NCBI GenBank assembly: GCA_000026125.1
Contig: CU207211.1
Coordinates: 3,360,308-3,424,307 of the forward strand
Reading direction: 5' to 3'
Length of the DNA stretch: 64,000 nt
DNA from: Herminiimonas arsenicoxydans
GTDB lineage: Bacteria; Pseudomonadota; Gammaproteobacteria; Burkholderiales; Burkholderiaceae_D
The notes beneath the pieces were generated by a model. It was not told where the DNA came from, did not search any database, and saw only the letters and a program-made list of their open reading frames with translations. The translations under genes were made by a program, and so were the position numbers. This document shows, one piece after another, positions 46,277-55,509 of the stretch. The number at the start of each line of letters is the position of its first letter. The stretch's first letter is position 1.

Positions 46277-47278
46277 ATGAAATCCTTGAAAAACACGCCC
46301 CTATCCGTTCTCGATTTATCGCCGATTCTGGTGGATGGCACGCCGGCCGACGCCTTCCATCGTTCGCTCGATCTGGCGCAGCGCGTAGAGAAGCGGGGCT
46401 ATAACCGCTACTGGCTGGCCGAGCATCACAGCATGCCGGGCATTGCGAGTGCTGCAACCGCGGTTGTGATCGGCTATGTGGCCGGCGGCACTTCGACAAT
46501 ACGCGTCGGCTCCGGCGGCATCATGTTGCCGAATCATGCGCCGCTGGTGGTGGCCGAACAGTTCGGTACGCTGGAATCGCTGTACCCCGGACGCATCGAT
46601 CTGGGGCTGGGCCGTGCGCCCGGTTCGGATCAGGCGACTGCGCGCGCATTGCGGCGCGAGATCAGCGATGACGGCAGCGAATTTCCGCGTCAGCTGAATG
46701 AGTTGCGTGCATTCCTGCAGCCGGCAGACACTCATGCCCGAGTGCAGGCAATTCCCGGCGCCGGGCTGAATATTCCAATCTGGTTATTGGGCTCCAGCAG
46801 CTATAGCGCGCAACTGGCCGGTTATCTGGGTTTGCCGTTTGCATTTGCGGGCCAGTTTTCGCCCGACTACATGCTGACCGCGCTGGAGCTGTACAGACAA
46901 ACCTTCAGGCCATCGCAGGCTTTGGATAAACCGTATGCGATGGTGGGCGTGAATATCTTTGCCGCCGACACCGATGAAGAAGCACAGCATCTTGCCACCT
47001 CGCAGCAGCAAATGCATTTGGATCTGGTGCGCGGCACACCGGGAAAATTGCCGCCGCCGATAGAGAATATGGACGATGTATGGCTGCCGCATGAACGGGC
47101 CTCGGTTGAATCGATGTTGCGCGCTTCCATCATCGGTAATGCGGCGACCGTGCAACAGAAATTGCAGGCATTTCTGGATGCCACGCATGCCGATGAAATC
47201 ATCATCAATACGATGATCTTCGATCATGCCGCGCGTGTACGTTCGTATGAAATCGTCGCCGATGTCTGGCAGGCATAA
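46277..47278 (+). CDS. Luciferase-like flavin-dependent monooxygenase family protein
   Basis: 333 residues from the ATG at 46277 ([17 protein letters not shown]); the frame is open further upstream, but that sequence is not family-like. Motifs of the LLM group 1 family: [85 protein letters not shown]. It binds reduced FMN in the family; the substrate is unknown. It is followed by tesB with a 42-base gap. Confidence 0.88.
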   Translation: MKSLKNTPLSVLDLSPILVDGTPADAFHRSLDLAQRVEKRGYNRYWLAEHHSMPGIASAATAVVIGYVAGGTSTIRVGSGGIMLPNHAPLVVAEQFGTLESLYPGRIDLGLGRAPGSDQATARALRREISDDGSEFPRQLNELRAFLQPADTHARVQAIPGAGLNIPIWLLGSSSYSAQLAGYLGLPFAFAGQFSPDYMLTALELYRQTFRPSQALDKPYAMVGVNIFAADTDEEAQHLATSQQQMHLDLVRGTPGKLPPPIENMDDVWLPHERASVESMLRASIIGNAATVQQKLQAFLDATHADEIIINTMIFDHAARVRSYEIVADVWQA

Positions 47279-47320
47279 AGTCGAATTTCACAAACGATAT
47301 TTTAACAGGCGACGCACCCG

Positions 47321-48196
47321 ATGCTGGACCCGACCTTATACAACACTGAAGAAATCATCCGTCTGCTGGCGCCGCAACAAATCGACGCCGACAAGTTTGT
47401 CGGGCAGAGTCATTTCATGGGCAGCCCAAATGTATTCGGCGGGCAGGCGCTCGGGCAGGCTCTATATGCGGCCGGCATCACGGTGCCGGAGCGCCGGCCG
47501 CATTCGATGCATGCGATGTTTCTGTTAGCTGGCAATCATCAACTGCCGATCGAATACGAGGTCGAACGCGTGCGTGATGGCGGCACCTTCAGCACGCGCC
47601 GTGTGGTGGCGATGCAGGAAGGGCGTCGCATCTTCGTGATGTCGGCTTCGTTCCAGACCGCAGAAGAAGGCCTGTCGCATCAGAAACCGGCGCCGACCAT
47701 GAGCGATCCGGAAACGCTGCCCTCCAGTTTGAAAATCTGGCAGGAGCGCGGCATTTCCATCGGTCGTTCCTTCCAGCCGGTACCGGTGGATTTCCGCACC
47801 AATCGCGAGGACAATATTTTCGGCGGTCAACCGGCATCTGCGACGCGGCAAGTATGGACGCGCACACCGATACGGCTGGCCGACGATGCGCTGGTGCATG
47901 AAAGCCTGTTTGCCTACGTCTCCGATTATGGTTTGCTGTGGACGGCGCTGCAAGCGCACGCGATCCGGATGGACGATCCGCGCCTGCAGATCGCCAGTCT
48001 CGATCACACGATCTGGTTTCATCGACCGCTGCGCATGGATGACTGGCTGCTGTTCGTGATGGAAAGTCCGAATGCATCAGGCGGGCGCGGACTGTGTTTT
48101 GCGCATGTCTACAATCAGCATGGCGTATTGATGGCAACGGTGGCGCAGGAAGGCTTGATTCGTCTGCGAGAAAAAACAAGTGAAAAAAACAAGTGA
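47321..48196 (+). CDS. tesB: Acyl-CoA thioesterase II
   Basis: Double hot-dog-fold thioesterase (291 residues) hydrolysing acyl-CoA to free acid and CoA. Motifs: VFGGQALGQALYAAGITVPE, HSMHAMFLLAG, YEVERVRDGGTFSTRRV, and in the second half ASLDHTIWFHRPLRMDDWLLF with the catalytic Asp region. The length is standard. The 3-prime end overlaps the PAP2 gene by 17 bases. Confidence 0.93.
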   Translation: MLDPTLYNTEEIIRLLAPQQIDADKFVGQSHFMGSPNVFGGQALGQALYAAGITVPERRPHSMHAMFLLAGNHQLPIEYEVERVRDGGTFSTRRVVAMQEGRRIFVMSASFQTAEEGLSHQKPAPTMSDPETLPSSLKIWQERGISIGRSFQPVPVDFRTNREDNIFGGQPASATRQVWTRTPIRLADDALVHESLFAYVSDYGLLWTALQAHAIRMDDPRLQIASLDHTIWFHRPLRMDDWLLFVMESPNASGGRGLCFAHVYNQHGVLMATVAQEGLIRLREKTSEKNK

Positions 48197-48932
48197 AGCG
48201 CAATTGAATAATTCCTATCGCCACTTTACCCGCATCAACCTGTTGGGATTGTTGCTATCCGGATTGCTGTTCACCTGGATTGCGCGTAACGGCGCACTGG
48301 ATTTCTGGCTGGCGCAGCAGTTTTTCGATCCTGTCGCGCAGCATTTTTCCTTGCGCGCTTCGCAATCGCTGGAGTTCTGGGGGCATGCCGTACTGAAGTC
48401 GATTACCGTGTGGATCTGGGTGATCTGCATCGTGTTGACGCTGGCAAGCAGCTGGGTGCAGGTCTTGCGACCCTGGCGTCGTTCCCTGCTGCTGTTTGTA
48501 CTGATGGCTGGCTGCGCCGCTTTTGTCATTCAATCGCTGAAGGGCGCCAGCGTGCATTCCTGCCCGTGGGATATCAATGTCTTTGGCGGTCAGGCGCGGT
48601 GGTTTCCGCTATTCGGCCCGATAGGCAGCCTGGCCGGCCCCGGATTATGCTGGCCGGGCGGTCATGCATCCGGCGGCTTTGCCTTGGCTGCCGGTTACTT
48701 CGCTTTGCGCGAACGCACGCCGCAACTTGCGCGCTGGATACTCGCTGTCGGTCTATTGTTCGGTACGGTGATGAGTCTGGTGCAGATGGCGCGCGGTGCG
48801 CATTTCCTGTCGCACAATCTGTGGAGCTTGTGGCTGGTGTGGGCGACCTGTTTCGCGATCGATGCGCTGGCGCATGGTGTGTGGCGACAAAAAACCGCTA
48901 CCGAATTGACGTCCGTTTCTGATAGCTATTGA
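48180..48932 (+). CDS. PAP2-family membrane phosphatase
   Basis: 250 residues, start GTG at 48180 inside the tesB end. Five or six membrane helices. Phosphatase motifs: KGASVHSCPWD, CWPGGHASGG (the usual PSGH reads PGGH), and RGAHFLSHNLWSLW with the catalytic His. Substrates may be undecaprenyl-, phosphatidyl- or lipid A-phosphates; sequence alone does not decide. The lipid A hydroxylase gene at 55.5 kb is too far away to be in the same unit. Confidence 0.87.
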   Translation: MKKTSEAQLNNSYRHFTRINLLGLLLSGLLFTWIARNGALDFWLAQQFFDPVAQHFSLRASQSLEFWGHAVLKSITVWIWVICIVLTLASSWVQVLRPWRRSLLLFVLMAGCAAFVIQSLKGASVHSCPWDINVFGGQARWFPLFGPIGSLAGPGLCWPGGHASGGFALAAGYFALRERTPQLARWILAVGLLFGTVMSLVQMARGAHFLSHNLWSLWLVWATCFAIDALAHGVWRQKTATELTSVSDSY

Positions 48933-49030
48933 CTATTAATTAATTGGGATAAATCAATTTTACCTAATTAATGAGAGGCATTATCATTTGCTTCATCGTG
49001 CAATAGTTTAAAGAAGAAAGGGTTCCCATC

Positions 49031-49273
49031 ATGGTCACTGCAGCGAAAACCACCAGTCAGATTTGTTTGCATATGGGTGTGGCGTTCGGGCTGATGTATC
49101 TGATGACCGGCTCGGTTGCCATCGGTGGTGTGGCCGCCGTGGTGGAGCCGATCTGCAATGTCGCCCTGCTGCCCCTGCATGACAGGATGTGGGCGCGCAT
49201 ACGCGCAAAAGTGGAAGCGAAGCAGGCAGACGCCGGCGTCGTGACAGCGGATGCATCGGTTGCCGCAGGCTGA
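49031..49273 (+). CDS. DUF2061 family small membrane protein
   Basis: 80 residues with a hydrophobic hairpin (LHMGVAFGLMYLMTGSVAIGGVAAVVEPICNVALLPLHDRMW). The pattern KTTSQICLHMGVAFGLMY and the loop with PxxN match DUF2061 membrane proteins. The C-terminal tail is polar. Function is unknown. Confidence 0.8.
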   Translation: MVTAAKTTSQICLHMGVAFGLMYLMTGSVAIGGVAAVVEPICNVALLPLHDRMWARIRAKVEAKQADAGVVTADASVAAG

Positions 49274-49398
49274 GTTGCGCTCTTTACTGTGTCTCGGCAT
49301 TGCCCGCAAAGATGGCCTGCATATTGGGCGCGTACAATAATCAGCAGCATGTGCGCTCTTGCGCAAAATAACATCGCCAATTACCCCGGAGCGTTTGC

Positions 49399-50382
49399 AT
49401 GAAAATCGCCATCCTCGATGATTATCAGGACTGCGTGCGTCAGCTCGATTGTTTCTCGCTGCTCGACGGCCACGAAGTCAAAGTGTTTACCAATAGCGCA
49501 CGCGGCGTCGGGCAACTGGCGATACGGCTGGCGGATTTCGATGCGCTGGTATTGATACGCGAGCGCACGGCATTATCGCGGCCATTGCTGGAAAAACTGC
49601 CCAAACTCAAATTGATTTCGCAAACCGGCAAGGTCAGTGGCCATATCGATTTGAGCGCAGCCGCTGCACGCAATATCACGATAGTCGAAGGCGTCGGCGA
49701 TCCGACTGCGCCGGCAGAACTGACGTGGGCATTGATCATGGCGGCGATGCGCAAGCTGCCGCAATACGTGGGGAATCTGAAGGATGGCTTGTGGCAGATT
49801 GCCTCGCTATCATCCGCACACAATACGCTGGGTGCGGTATTGAAAGGCCGCACGCTGGGGATCTGGGGCTATGGACGCATCGGGCGCATGGTTGCCGGTT
49901 ACGGCCAGGCATTCGGCATGAAGGTTCTGGTCTGGGGGCGTGATGCAAGTCGCGCCGCGGCCGTGCAGGATGGCTATCAGGCAGCTTCGTCCAGGGAAGA
50001 ATTCTTCAGCACGGCGGATGTGCTTTCACTGCACTTGCGCTTGAATGATGCAACACGCGGCATCGTGACAGCAAGCGATCTGGCGCACATGAAAAGCAGC
50101 GCCCTGTTCGTCAATACCAGTCGCGCCGAACTGGTCGCCAGCGATGCCTTGCAGACGGCGCTGGAACAGGGGCGCCCCGGTTATGCGGCACTGGATGTAT
50201 TCGAGAGTGAACCGCTGGCACCAACGTCATCCTTGCTGAGAATGGAAAACGTACTGGCATCGCCGCATCTGGGCTATGTGGAAAAAGACAGTTACGAATT
50301 GTATTTCCGCAGTGCGTTTGAAAACATCGTTGCGTTTGCAAATGGCGCGCCAAAGAATGTGCTGTTGCCGAAGCCGGCATAG
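49399..50382 (+). CDS. D-2-hydroxyacid dehydrogenase family protein
   Basis: 327 residues, phosphoglycerate dehydrogenase-like. The NAD-binding fold is TLGIWGYGRIGRMVAGYGQAFG; catalytic residues are Arg in NTSRAELVASDAL, Glu in DVFESEPL, and His in ASPHLGYVEKDSYELYF. The substrate is unknown; members reduce 2-oxoacids. Unlike the formate dehydrogenase at 33.2 kb it lacks that enzyme's N-terminal extension. It stands alone between DUF2061 and a convergent unknown gene. Confidence 0.9.
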   Translation: MKIAILDDYQDCVRQLDCFSLLDGHEVKVFTNSARGVGQLAIRLADFDALVLIRERTALSRPLLEKLPKLKLISQTGKVSGHIDLSAAAARNITIVEGVGDPTAPAELTWALIMAAMRKLPQYVGNLKDGLWQIASLSSAHNTLGAVLKGRTLGIWGYGRIGRMVAGYGQAFGMKVLVWGRDASRAAAVQDGYQAASSREEFFSTADVLSLHLRLNDATRGIVTASDLAHMKSSALFVNTSRAELVASDALQTALEQGRPGYAALDVFESEPLAPTSSLLRMENVLASPHLGYVEKDSYELYFRSAFENIVAFANGAPKNVLLPKPA

Positions 50383-50394
50383 GTGCATGCGCGT

Positions 50395-51174
50395 CTAGCG
50401 CATGGCGTCGGAGCGATCGTTAGCCGCGCTTCTTTTTATCTGCGGCAACAGCGTGGCCGTTGTGCTGGCCAGATGCGCGCTGCCCCATAACTTGGCCCAG
50501 CCCGGCGGCCACGGCAATGCCGGGCCGACATATTCCGGTACGCCGCGCCGCACCGGGATCACCGGCAAGGAGTCGGGAATGCGGCCATCCTGTTTGTCCC
50601 AGCCTAGCGAGAAGGTGTAATCCGGCAGCAGCGCATCGCATACCTTGTCGAACCACGCCGCGTGATCTTCATCACGCCCTAAAGCCTGCGCCATGCCGGT
50701 CGGATCGAATTGCGCCAGCGTGCTGGCCAGTTCTGCTGCCGTTTCACCGGGCGCATCCCCCCACCCCATCACGGGATTGCAGTTGTATTCGGCGCCGGAG
50801 CCGTACCAGCCTTCACGCCACGGCCGTTCCATCCAGTTGCGCGGGCCGGTAAACAAATGCCAGCGCCAGTGCAGGCCGGACGGTTTGGGCCAGCTGTATA
50901 AATACAGGCGCTGGTAGCCGGCCTTGTGCAACTCGCGCACCATAGCCATCAGCCGTGCATGCGGCATCGGATCGGGTGGCGTACGGCGGAACAGTATCGG
51001 TTCGCCGTCGGCGTGCTGCACTTCGTCGGTAGACAGATTCAAATCGAGCGTGCGCATCTCGTTGCCGAAGCGCGCAGAAATCCAGCCGGTCATCAGATTG
51101 ACGGCCGTGATCACGCCGTAACCACGGTGGCGATGAAAAATCACGGTACCTGGGGCAATAGGTTTCATGGGCAA
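50395..51174 (-). CDS. Unknown 259-residue protein
   Basis: Starts MPMKPIAPGTVIFHRHRGYG; an internal Met at residue 3 may be the true start. The N-terminal 50 residues (HRHRGYGVITAVNLMTGWISARFGNEMRTLDL) look like a small beta-barrel of the CarD/Tudor sort. The remainder is rich in Trp and Tyr (YLYSWPKPSGLHWRWHLFTG, WMERPWREGWYGSGAEY). No enzyme motif was recognised and there is no signal peptide. Confidence 0.75.
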   Translation of the reverse strand: MPMKPIAPGTVIFHRHRGYGVITAVNLMTGWISARFGNEMRTLDLNLSTDEVQHADGEPILFRRTPPDPMPHARLMAMVRELHKAGYQRLYLYSWPKPSGLHWRWHLFTGPRNWMERPWREGWYGSGAEYNCNPVMGWGDAPGETAAELASTLAQFDPTGMAQALGRDEDHAAWFDKVCDALLPDYTFSLGWDKQDGRIPDSLPVIPVRRGVPEYVGPALPWPPGWAKLWGSAHLASTTATLLPQIKRSAANDRSDAMR

Positions 51175-51536
51175 AACAATACTGTGTAATACGTTGATAA
51201 ATGCACGTCGATAGATGCGGCAGACCGGCGATAGTGTAACGGGATTTGTCGTGCATCGTCAGCCGGGCTGCACTATTCCATTACAGTAAAAGTTATTGCT
51301 GGCCATGGCACCAAACAGGTGCACAGACAGGACCGCTGAGTATAGCGTGCGTTGCATGCGTGGATATGATGTTGCAGTTGCAGGCGCGCGCGGCAATTGC
51401 GATGCGCCATGGTCGCGTGCCTGCCATTTCCCAGATGGCCTGCAATTTGCTTTATTGCCTTTGAACAGTATTCCATATTGCCGGCCTCCAAGGCCCGGCG
51501 CAGCCGCGCTGCAATCTTGCCAATCGGGGAAATCAG
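51175..51536. other. Intergenic region, nothing recognised
   Basis: 362 bases between divergent genes. Short open frames here do not look like protein. Promoters for both flanking genes must lie here, but no clear box or operator could be picked out. Confidence 0.5.
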
Positions 51537-54095
51537 ATGGATCATCATGCCGCATTGCAAATCGATAGCTTCCTACCGTATATGCGCGACGTCAGTCGTT
51601 GCGAACAGTCCCTGCGTGAGCTGAACCTGATGTGGCGCATGATAGAAGCGTCGGCCAAGATGAATTGCCCGCTCGAAGCGAAAGCGATCCTGCCGACGAT
51701 GGCAGCAACGCGCGCCGGCTTTAATCGTCTGGAGCAGGAACTGGTAAGCAGCCTGGTGCGGGAAAAAGTATCCAACGTGCTGGAAGAAATCGGCACCAAG
51801 GCGCAGTACGTGATCGATATCGTCGTGCGCAATCTGTACGAACGCACGGCCGACGTCGGCTTTCTCGCCACTGATCGCGAACTGTGCGCCTTCGTCGCCG
51901 GCCTGCACGACGACAGGGACATGATACGCGCCCGCTTGCGCGCCTATCGCAGCAAGTACACCGTCTACGACGAAATCATTTTGCTCGACGATGCCGGCAA
52001 TGTGCTGGTGCAGATCGACGAAGCCACGCCGTTGGAAGGCAGCACCGATCCGCTGCTCAGGCAAACGCTGGCGTCGGATACCTATGTTGAAACCTTTCGC
52101 GCCACCGATCTGCGTCCCGGCAGGCATGAGGCCCTGATTTACTCGCGCCGCATGCATCATCCGCAAACCGGCGCCGTGATCGGCGTACTCTGTCTGTGCT
52201 TTCATTTTGAAGAAGAAATGGCGAGCATCTTCCGCTCGCATCGCGATTCGGCCGAGCGTTCCAACATGCTGCTGCTGGATGGCGGCAATCGCGTGATCGC
52301 TAGCGCCGATCCGCGCTGGATTCCGGTTGGCGCCGAGGTGCCGGTCAACCGCGATGCCGCTCCAAGACTGGTCGTGTATGGCGGACGCGAATATCTGGCG
52401 CGTACATTTTCCGCCGATGGTTATCAAGGCTATAAGGGGCCGCCGGGCTGGCAGGGACAAGTAATGATTCCGGTCGAGCTCGGCTTTACCGGTCGTGCGA
52501 CGAATGCGCTGACCTCGCTGGACCAACATGTTGCCGACGGTCTGTTGTCGCATGCGCAGACCTTCTGCCCTCCTCTGTTCGAAATCATGAGCGCGGCTGA
52601 AACGATACGCCGTGTCGTGTGGAACGGCCAGGTCATGACGGCCGGACAAAACGGCGAATTGCTGAAACTTAAAACCATCCTCGAACAGATCAGTGAAACC
52701 GGTGCCCGCAGCAATGAACTGTTTTCACAATCGATACGCGACCTGTATGAAACCGTGCTGTCTTCCAGTCTGAGCGATGCGGAATTTGTTTCGCATCTGA
52801 TGGTCGATTTGCTGGACCGCAATCTATACGAGCGCTCCGACGATTGCCGCTGGTGGGCGCTGACGCCGGAACTGCAAGTTGCGCTTGCAGCCCCGTTCAA
52901 GTCGGCAGAAACGGTGGCCCGCCTGAGCGAAATTCTGGGCTACATCAATTCGCTCTACACCGTCTACACGCGTATCTTTGCCTATGACGATACAGGCATG
53001 ATCATCGCCAGCAGCGATTACACATCAGACGGCCTGGAAGTGGTCGGCACGATGATGGACGATGCCACCTTCGAGCAGGTGCGCGCGCTGCGCAATGATC
53101 AGCAGTATTACGTCACGCCGTTTGAGAAGACGGCACTGTATGGTCATCGCCCCACCTATGTTTATCATGCGGCCATCCGGCATCCGGATAATGCCGCTCA
53201 TATGGTCGGCGGTATCGGCATAGTCCTCGACGCGGAGCCGGAATTTTCTGCGATGCTGAAAGGCGCGCTTGGCGACAAGAAGAGTACCGCCGCGCTATTC
53301 GTCGATCGTCGCGGGCGCATTATTTCCAGCACCGACGCGACGCGGCCGGCCGGTACTTCACTGGATATCGATCCGGCGCTGCTTGACATGAAAAACGGCG
53401 ACAGCGCTTCGCGCATCGTGATTCATGACGGCCATTACGCCATACTGGGCTGCACGATGTCGCACGGTTATCGGGAGTTCAAGACTAGCGATGGTTATCG
53501 GGAAGACGTGCTGGCGGTGGTGGTTCGCTCTTTCGGCGAAGAGCGTCGACAAATCAGTCACGGCAACAGCGCCAGCGCAGTACTGGAACTGGATGCAATG
53601 GCGCCTGCGGGACGCGAGTTCGCTACCTTCTTCATCGATGGCGCACTGTTTGCGATGGCAGCCGAATATGTGCAGGAAGCCTTGCCGGCGTCAAGAATCG
53701 CGCCGATGTCCATGGGGAGCCGCACCGAACGCATAGGCATCCTCGCGCTGCAGCATGAGAACGAATCGAAGCGCTTCGTCTGGGTCTTCGATCTGGGGTA
53801 TTTGATGCGCGGTTGCCGTTCGGTTATCGACAGCAGCAGCCAGGTCATCGTCGTCAATCGCGGGACGCAAAGCATAGGCTTGCTGGTCAGCGAGCTGCAT
53901 GGCGTGCCGGAGTTTCAGCCATCGCAAATCGTGCCGACGCCGCTGGCAGCACCGAATACCGGCATGCTGGTGACGGAAGTAATACAGGCCAATCGCGGGA
54001 ATCTGCTGATTCAGTCCATTAACATCGATCATTTGTTTGCTGTGCTCAACAACGAGGAGATCCCGATTGACCCGGCGATGAAAATGGCTGCCTGA
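51537..54095 (+). CDS. Soluble tandem sensor-like (Cache-type) protein with C-terminal CheW domain
   Basis: 852 residues, no signal peptide and no membrane helix seen. Two similar sensor-like halves recur with a period of about 330 residues: NLYER at 99-103 and 429-433, then YTVYDEIILLDDAGNVLVQID (140-160, quoted in part) and YTVYTRIFAYDDTGMIIASSD (474-494). Each half is a Cache-like domain after a helical segment. Residues from about 695 form a CheW domain (GREFATFFIDGALFAMAAEYVQ, ILALQH, FDLGYLM, SQVIVVNRGTQSIGLLVSELHGV in parts). It could dock on CheA or a chemoreceptor array and report an intracellular ligand. No chemotaxis genes flank it. Confidence 0.82.
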   Translation: MDHHAALQIDSFLPYMRDVSRCEQSLRELNLMWRMIEASAKMNCPLEAKAILPTMAATRAGFNRLEQELVSSLVREKVSNVLEEIGTKAQYVIDIVVRNLYERTADVGFLATDRELCAFVAGLHDDRDMIRARLRAYRSKYTVYDEIILLDDAGNVLVQIDEATPLEGSTDPLLRQTLASDTYVETFRATDLRPGRHEALIYSRRMHHPQTGAVIGVLCLCFHFEEEMASIFRSHRDSAERSNMLLLDGGNRVIASADPRWIPVGAEVPVNRDAAPRLVVYGGREYLARTFSADGYQGYKGPPGWQGQVMIPVELGFTGRATNALTSLDQHVADGLLSHAQTFCPPLFEIMSAAETIRRVVWNGQVMTAGQNGELLKLKTILEQISETGARSNELFSQSIRDLYETVLSSSLSDAEFVSHLMVDLLDRNLYERSDDCRWWALTPELQVALAAPFKSAETVARLSEILGYINSLYTVYTRIFAYDDTGMIIASSDYTSDGLEVVGTMMDDATFEQVRALRNDQQYYVTPFEKTALYGHRPTYVYHAAIRHPDNAAHMVGGIGIVLDAEPEFSAMLKGALGDKKSTAALFVDRRGRIISSTDATRPAGTSLDIDPALLDMKNGDSASRIVIHDGHYAILGCTMSHGYREFKTSDGYREDVLAVVVRSFGEERRQISHGNSASAVLELDAMAPAGREFATFFIDGALFAMAAEYVQEALPASRIAPMSMGSRTERIGILALQHENESKRFVWVFDLGYLMRGCRSVIDSSSQVIVVNRGTQSIGLLVSELHGVPEFQPSQIVPTPLAAPNTGMLVTEVIQANRGNLLIQSINIDHLFAVLNNEEIPIDPAMKMAA

Positions 54096-54304
54096 AGAAG
54101 CCTGCGCTGCAGCAGTGACCGTGCATGGGGCGGCGCATGTATCCGGCAGGGGCACCGTCTGTGGAGATTTGTGAGCCGGTAAGCGGCTTGCCCGCATTGC
54201 ATATTTATCGTCTGATAGTCATGCACCTCTTTTCATTGCTGCGCTGCCCGCGTTATGATGTGCCATCCGATTGTGGACTGTCTCCTCTTGCCTTGTGACT
54301 AAAC

Positions 54305-54790
54305 ATGACTCTGCGTATCATTGCCACCGGTGGCACTTTCGATAAACATTACGATGAAATTGCGGGCAAGCTGAATTTCAGCAAGGGTCACCTGCCGCAA
54401 ATCATCAAGCGGTGCCGGATCACGGTGCCGATTCAGCTGGAACAACTACCTTTCCTCGATTCGCTGGACATGCACGACGCCGACCGTCAGCGCATAGCCG
54501 CATCCTGCCTGCGTGCCGACGAGACCAGCATTGTGGTCGTGCACGGCACCGACACCATGCGTGAAACAGCGGAAGTGCTGGGTGCAGCACAATTGCCGAA
54601 GACAATCGTGCTGACCGGCGCCATGGTGCCTTACGAAGTCAAGAATTCGGATGCACTGTTCAACTTCGGTTTTGCCTGCGGCATCGCGCAGGCCTTGCCG
54701 CATGGCGTCTACATTGCGATGAATGCGCAAATTTTCACATGGAATGACGTGAAAAAAAATCGTGCTGAAGGCGTGTTCGAAAAGCGTTGA
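54305..54790 (+). CDS. Short asparaginase-domain protein
   Basis: 161 residues holding only the N-terminal domain of L-asparaginases. The two catalytic threonine motifs are present: IATGGTFDKHY and VVVHGTDTMRETAEVL, with VLTGAMVPYEVKNSDALFNFG. Ordinary enzymes have about 330 residues and a second domain. Stand-alone short forms are known, so I do not call it truncated: the frame closes cleanly and no asparaginase C-domain follows. Confidence 0.85.
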   Translation: MTLRIIATGGTFDKHYDEIAGKLNFSKGHLPQIIKRCRITVPIQLEQLPFLDSLDMHDADRQRIAASCLRADETSIVVVHGTDTMRETAEVLGAAQLPKTIVLTGAMVPYEVKNSDALFNFGFACGIAQALPHGVYIAMNAQIFTWNDVKKNRAEGVFEKR

Positions 54791-54817
54791 GCATCAGCTG
54801 CATTGCACTCGCCAAAT

Positions 54818-54850
54818 AAAAAAGCCCGCGAACCTTGCGGCGCGGGCAAA
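54818..54850 (-). terminator. Terminator-like hairpin oriented for the minus strand
   Basis: GCCCGCG (54824-54830) and CGCGGGC (54841-54847) with six T residues only on the minus-strand exit side. No minus-strand gene ends here; the asparaginase gene ends 28 bases to the left on the plus strand. Confidence 0.55.
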
Positions 54851-55181
54851 ATCCAATACCTGGATGGAGTGACCTGCGTAGTGTAAGCAGCGATTGTTAC
54901 CCGCTTGTGACACGCCGGCAATTGATCGGCATTGCAACTGTGTTCAGGGGCGTGCGCTTGTGGATGCTGAAAGCATCATTTCAAATACAGATAAGTTGTA
55001 GGGTTAAAAAACCATGGCGGCGATTTTGTACTAGAATTTAAATCAGGTAACGTGCGAGTAGCGTTACCGGCAGAGCAAACTAGAACCAATACATATCAGG
55101 AGGATGGCGCTGAACTCTTAAGTATCGAAGTTATCCAACGAGATCGAGAAGAGACGCAATGTAACCACTTAGGAGGAAAAA
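54851..55181. other. Gene-free stretch upstream of the Lar-like gene, with a hairpin
   Basis: No protein gene is seen. GGTAACG (55046-55052) pairs with CGTTACC (55062-55068), about 110 bases before the Lar-like ATG. This could be a structured leader. AT-rich sequence TAGAATTTAAATC directly precedes it, possibly promoter. Confidence 0.45.
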
Positions 55182-55409
55182 ATGGATGCAACATTAAAAC
55201 CTTGTCCTGTTTGCGGTAGTAAAGCAGAACTGAAAGAAGCCCATTACCTTGAATCCGAACGGCCTTACAGCTATGTGCATTGCTTGAATGAAGCGTGCAC
55301 CCTGAATCACAACGCGGCGCATTTCAGTGCCAGTACGGAAGCCAAAAATGATCAGGATGCGATAGCAGCCTGGAACAAGCGTGAGCAGATTCCGGTCATG
55401 CATCACTAG
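55182..55409 (+). CDS. Lar-like restriction-alleviation family zinc-ribbon protein
   Basis: 75 residues with the Lar-type pattern LKPCPVCGSKAEL (first Cys pair), HCLNEACTLN (second pair) and the ending DAIAAWNKRE. A very strong ribosome site, TTAGGAGGAAAAA, precedes the ATG. Lar proteins of the Rac prophage modulate type I restriction; related short zinc ribbons are frequent in phages. No phage genes or restriction system are nearby, so the job of this orphan is open. Confidence 0.78.
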   Translation: MDATLKPCPVCGSKAELKEAHYLESERPYSYVHCLNEACTLNHNAAHFSASTEAKNDQDAIAAWNKREQIPVMHH

Positions 55410-55442
55410 GTTTTTCCCTCCATTCACGCCTCACACCATGAA

Positions 55443-55469
55443 AAACAGCCCGGTATAACCGGGCTGTTT
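55443..55469. terminator. Bidirectional terminator between convergent genes
   Basis: AAACAGCCCGG, loop TATAA, CCGGGCTGTTT; flanking A and T runs serve both the Lar-like gene and the LpxO-like gene. Confidence 0.85.
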
Positions 55470-55509
55470 GCGTTAACCAAGACAGGCTGCCGTACTACTC
55501 AAGTCATGC

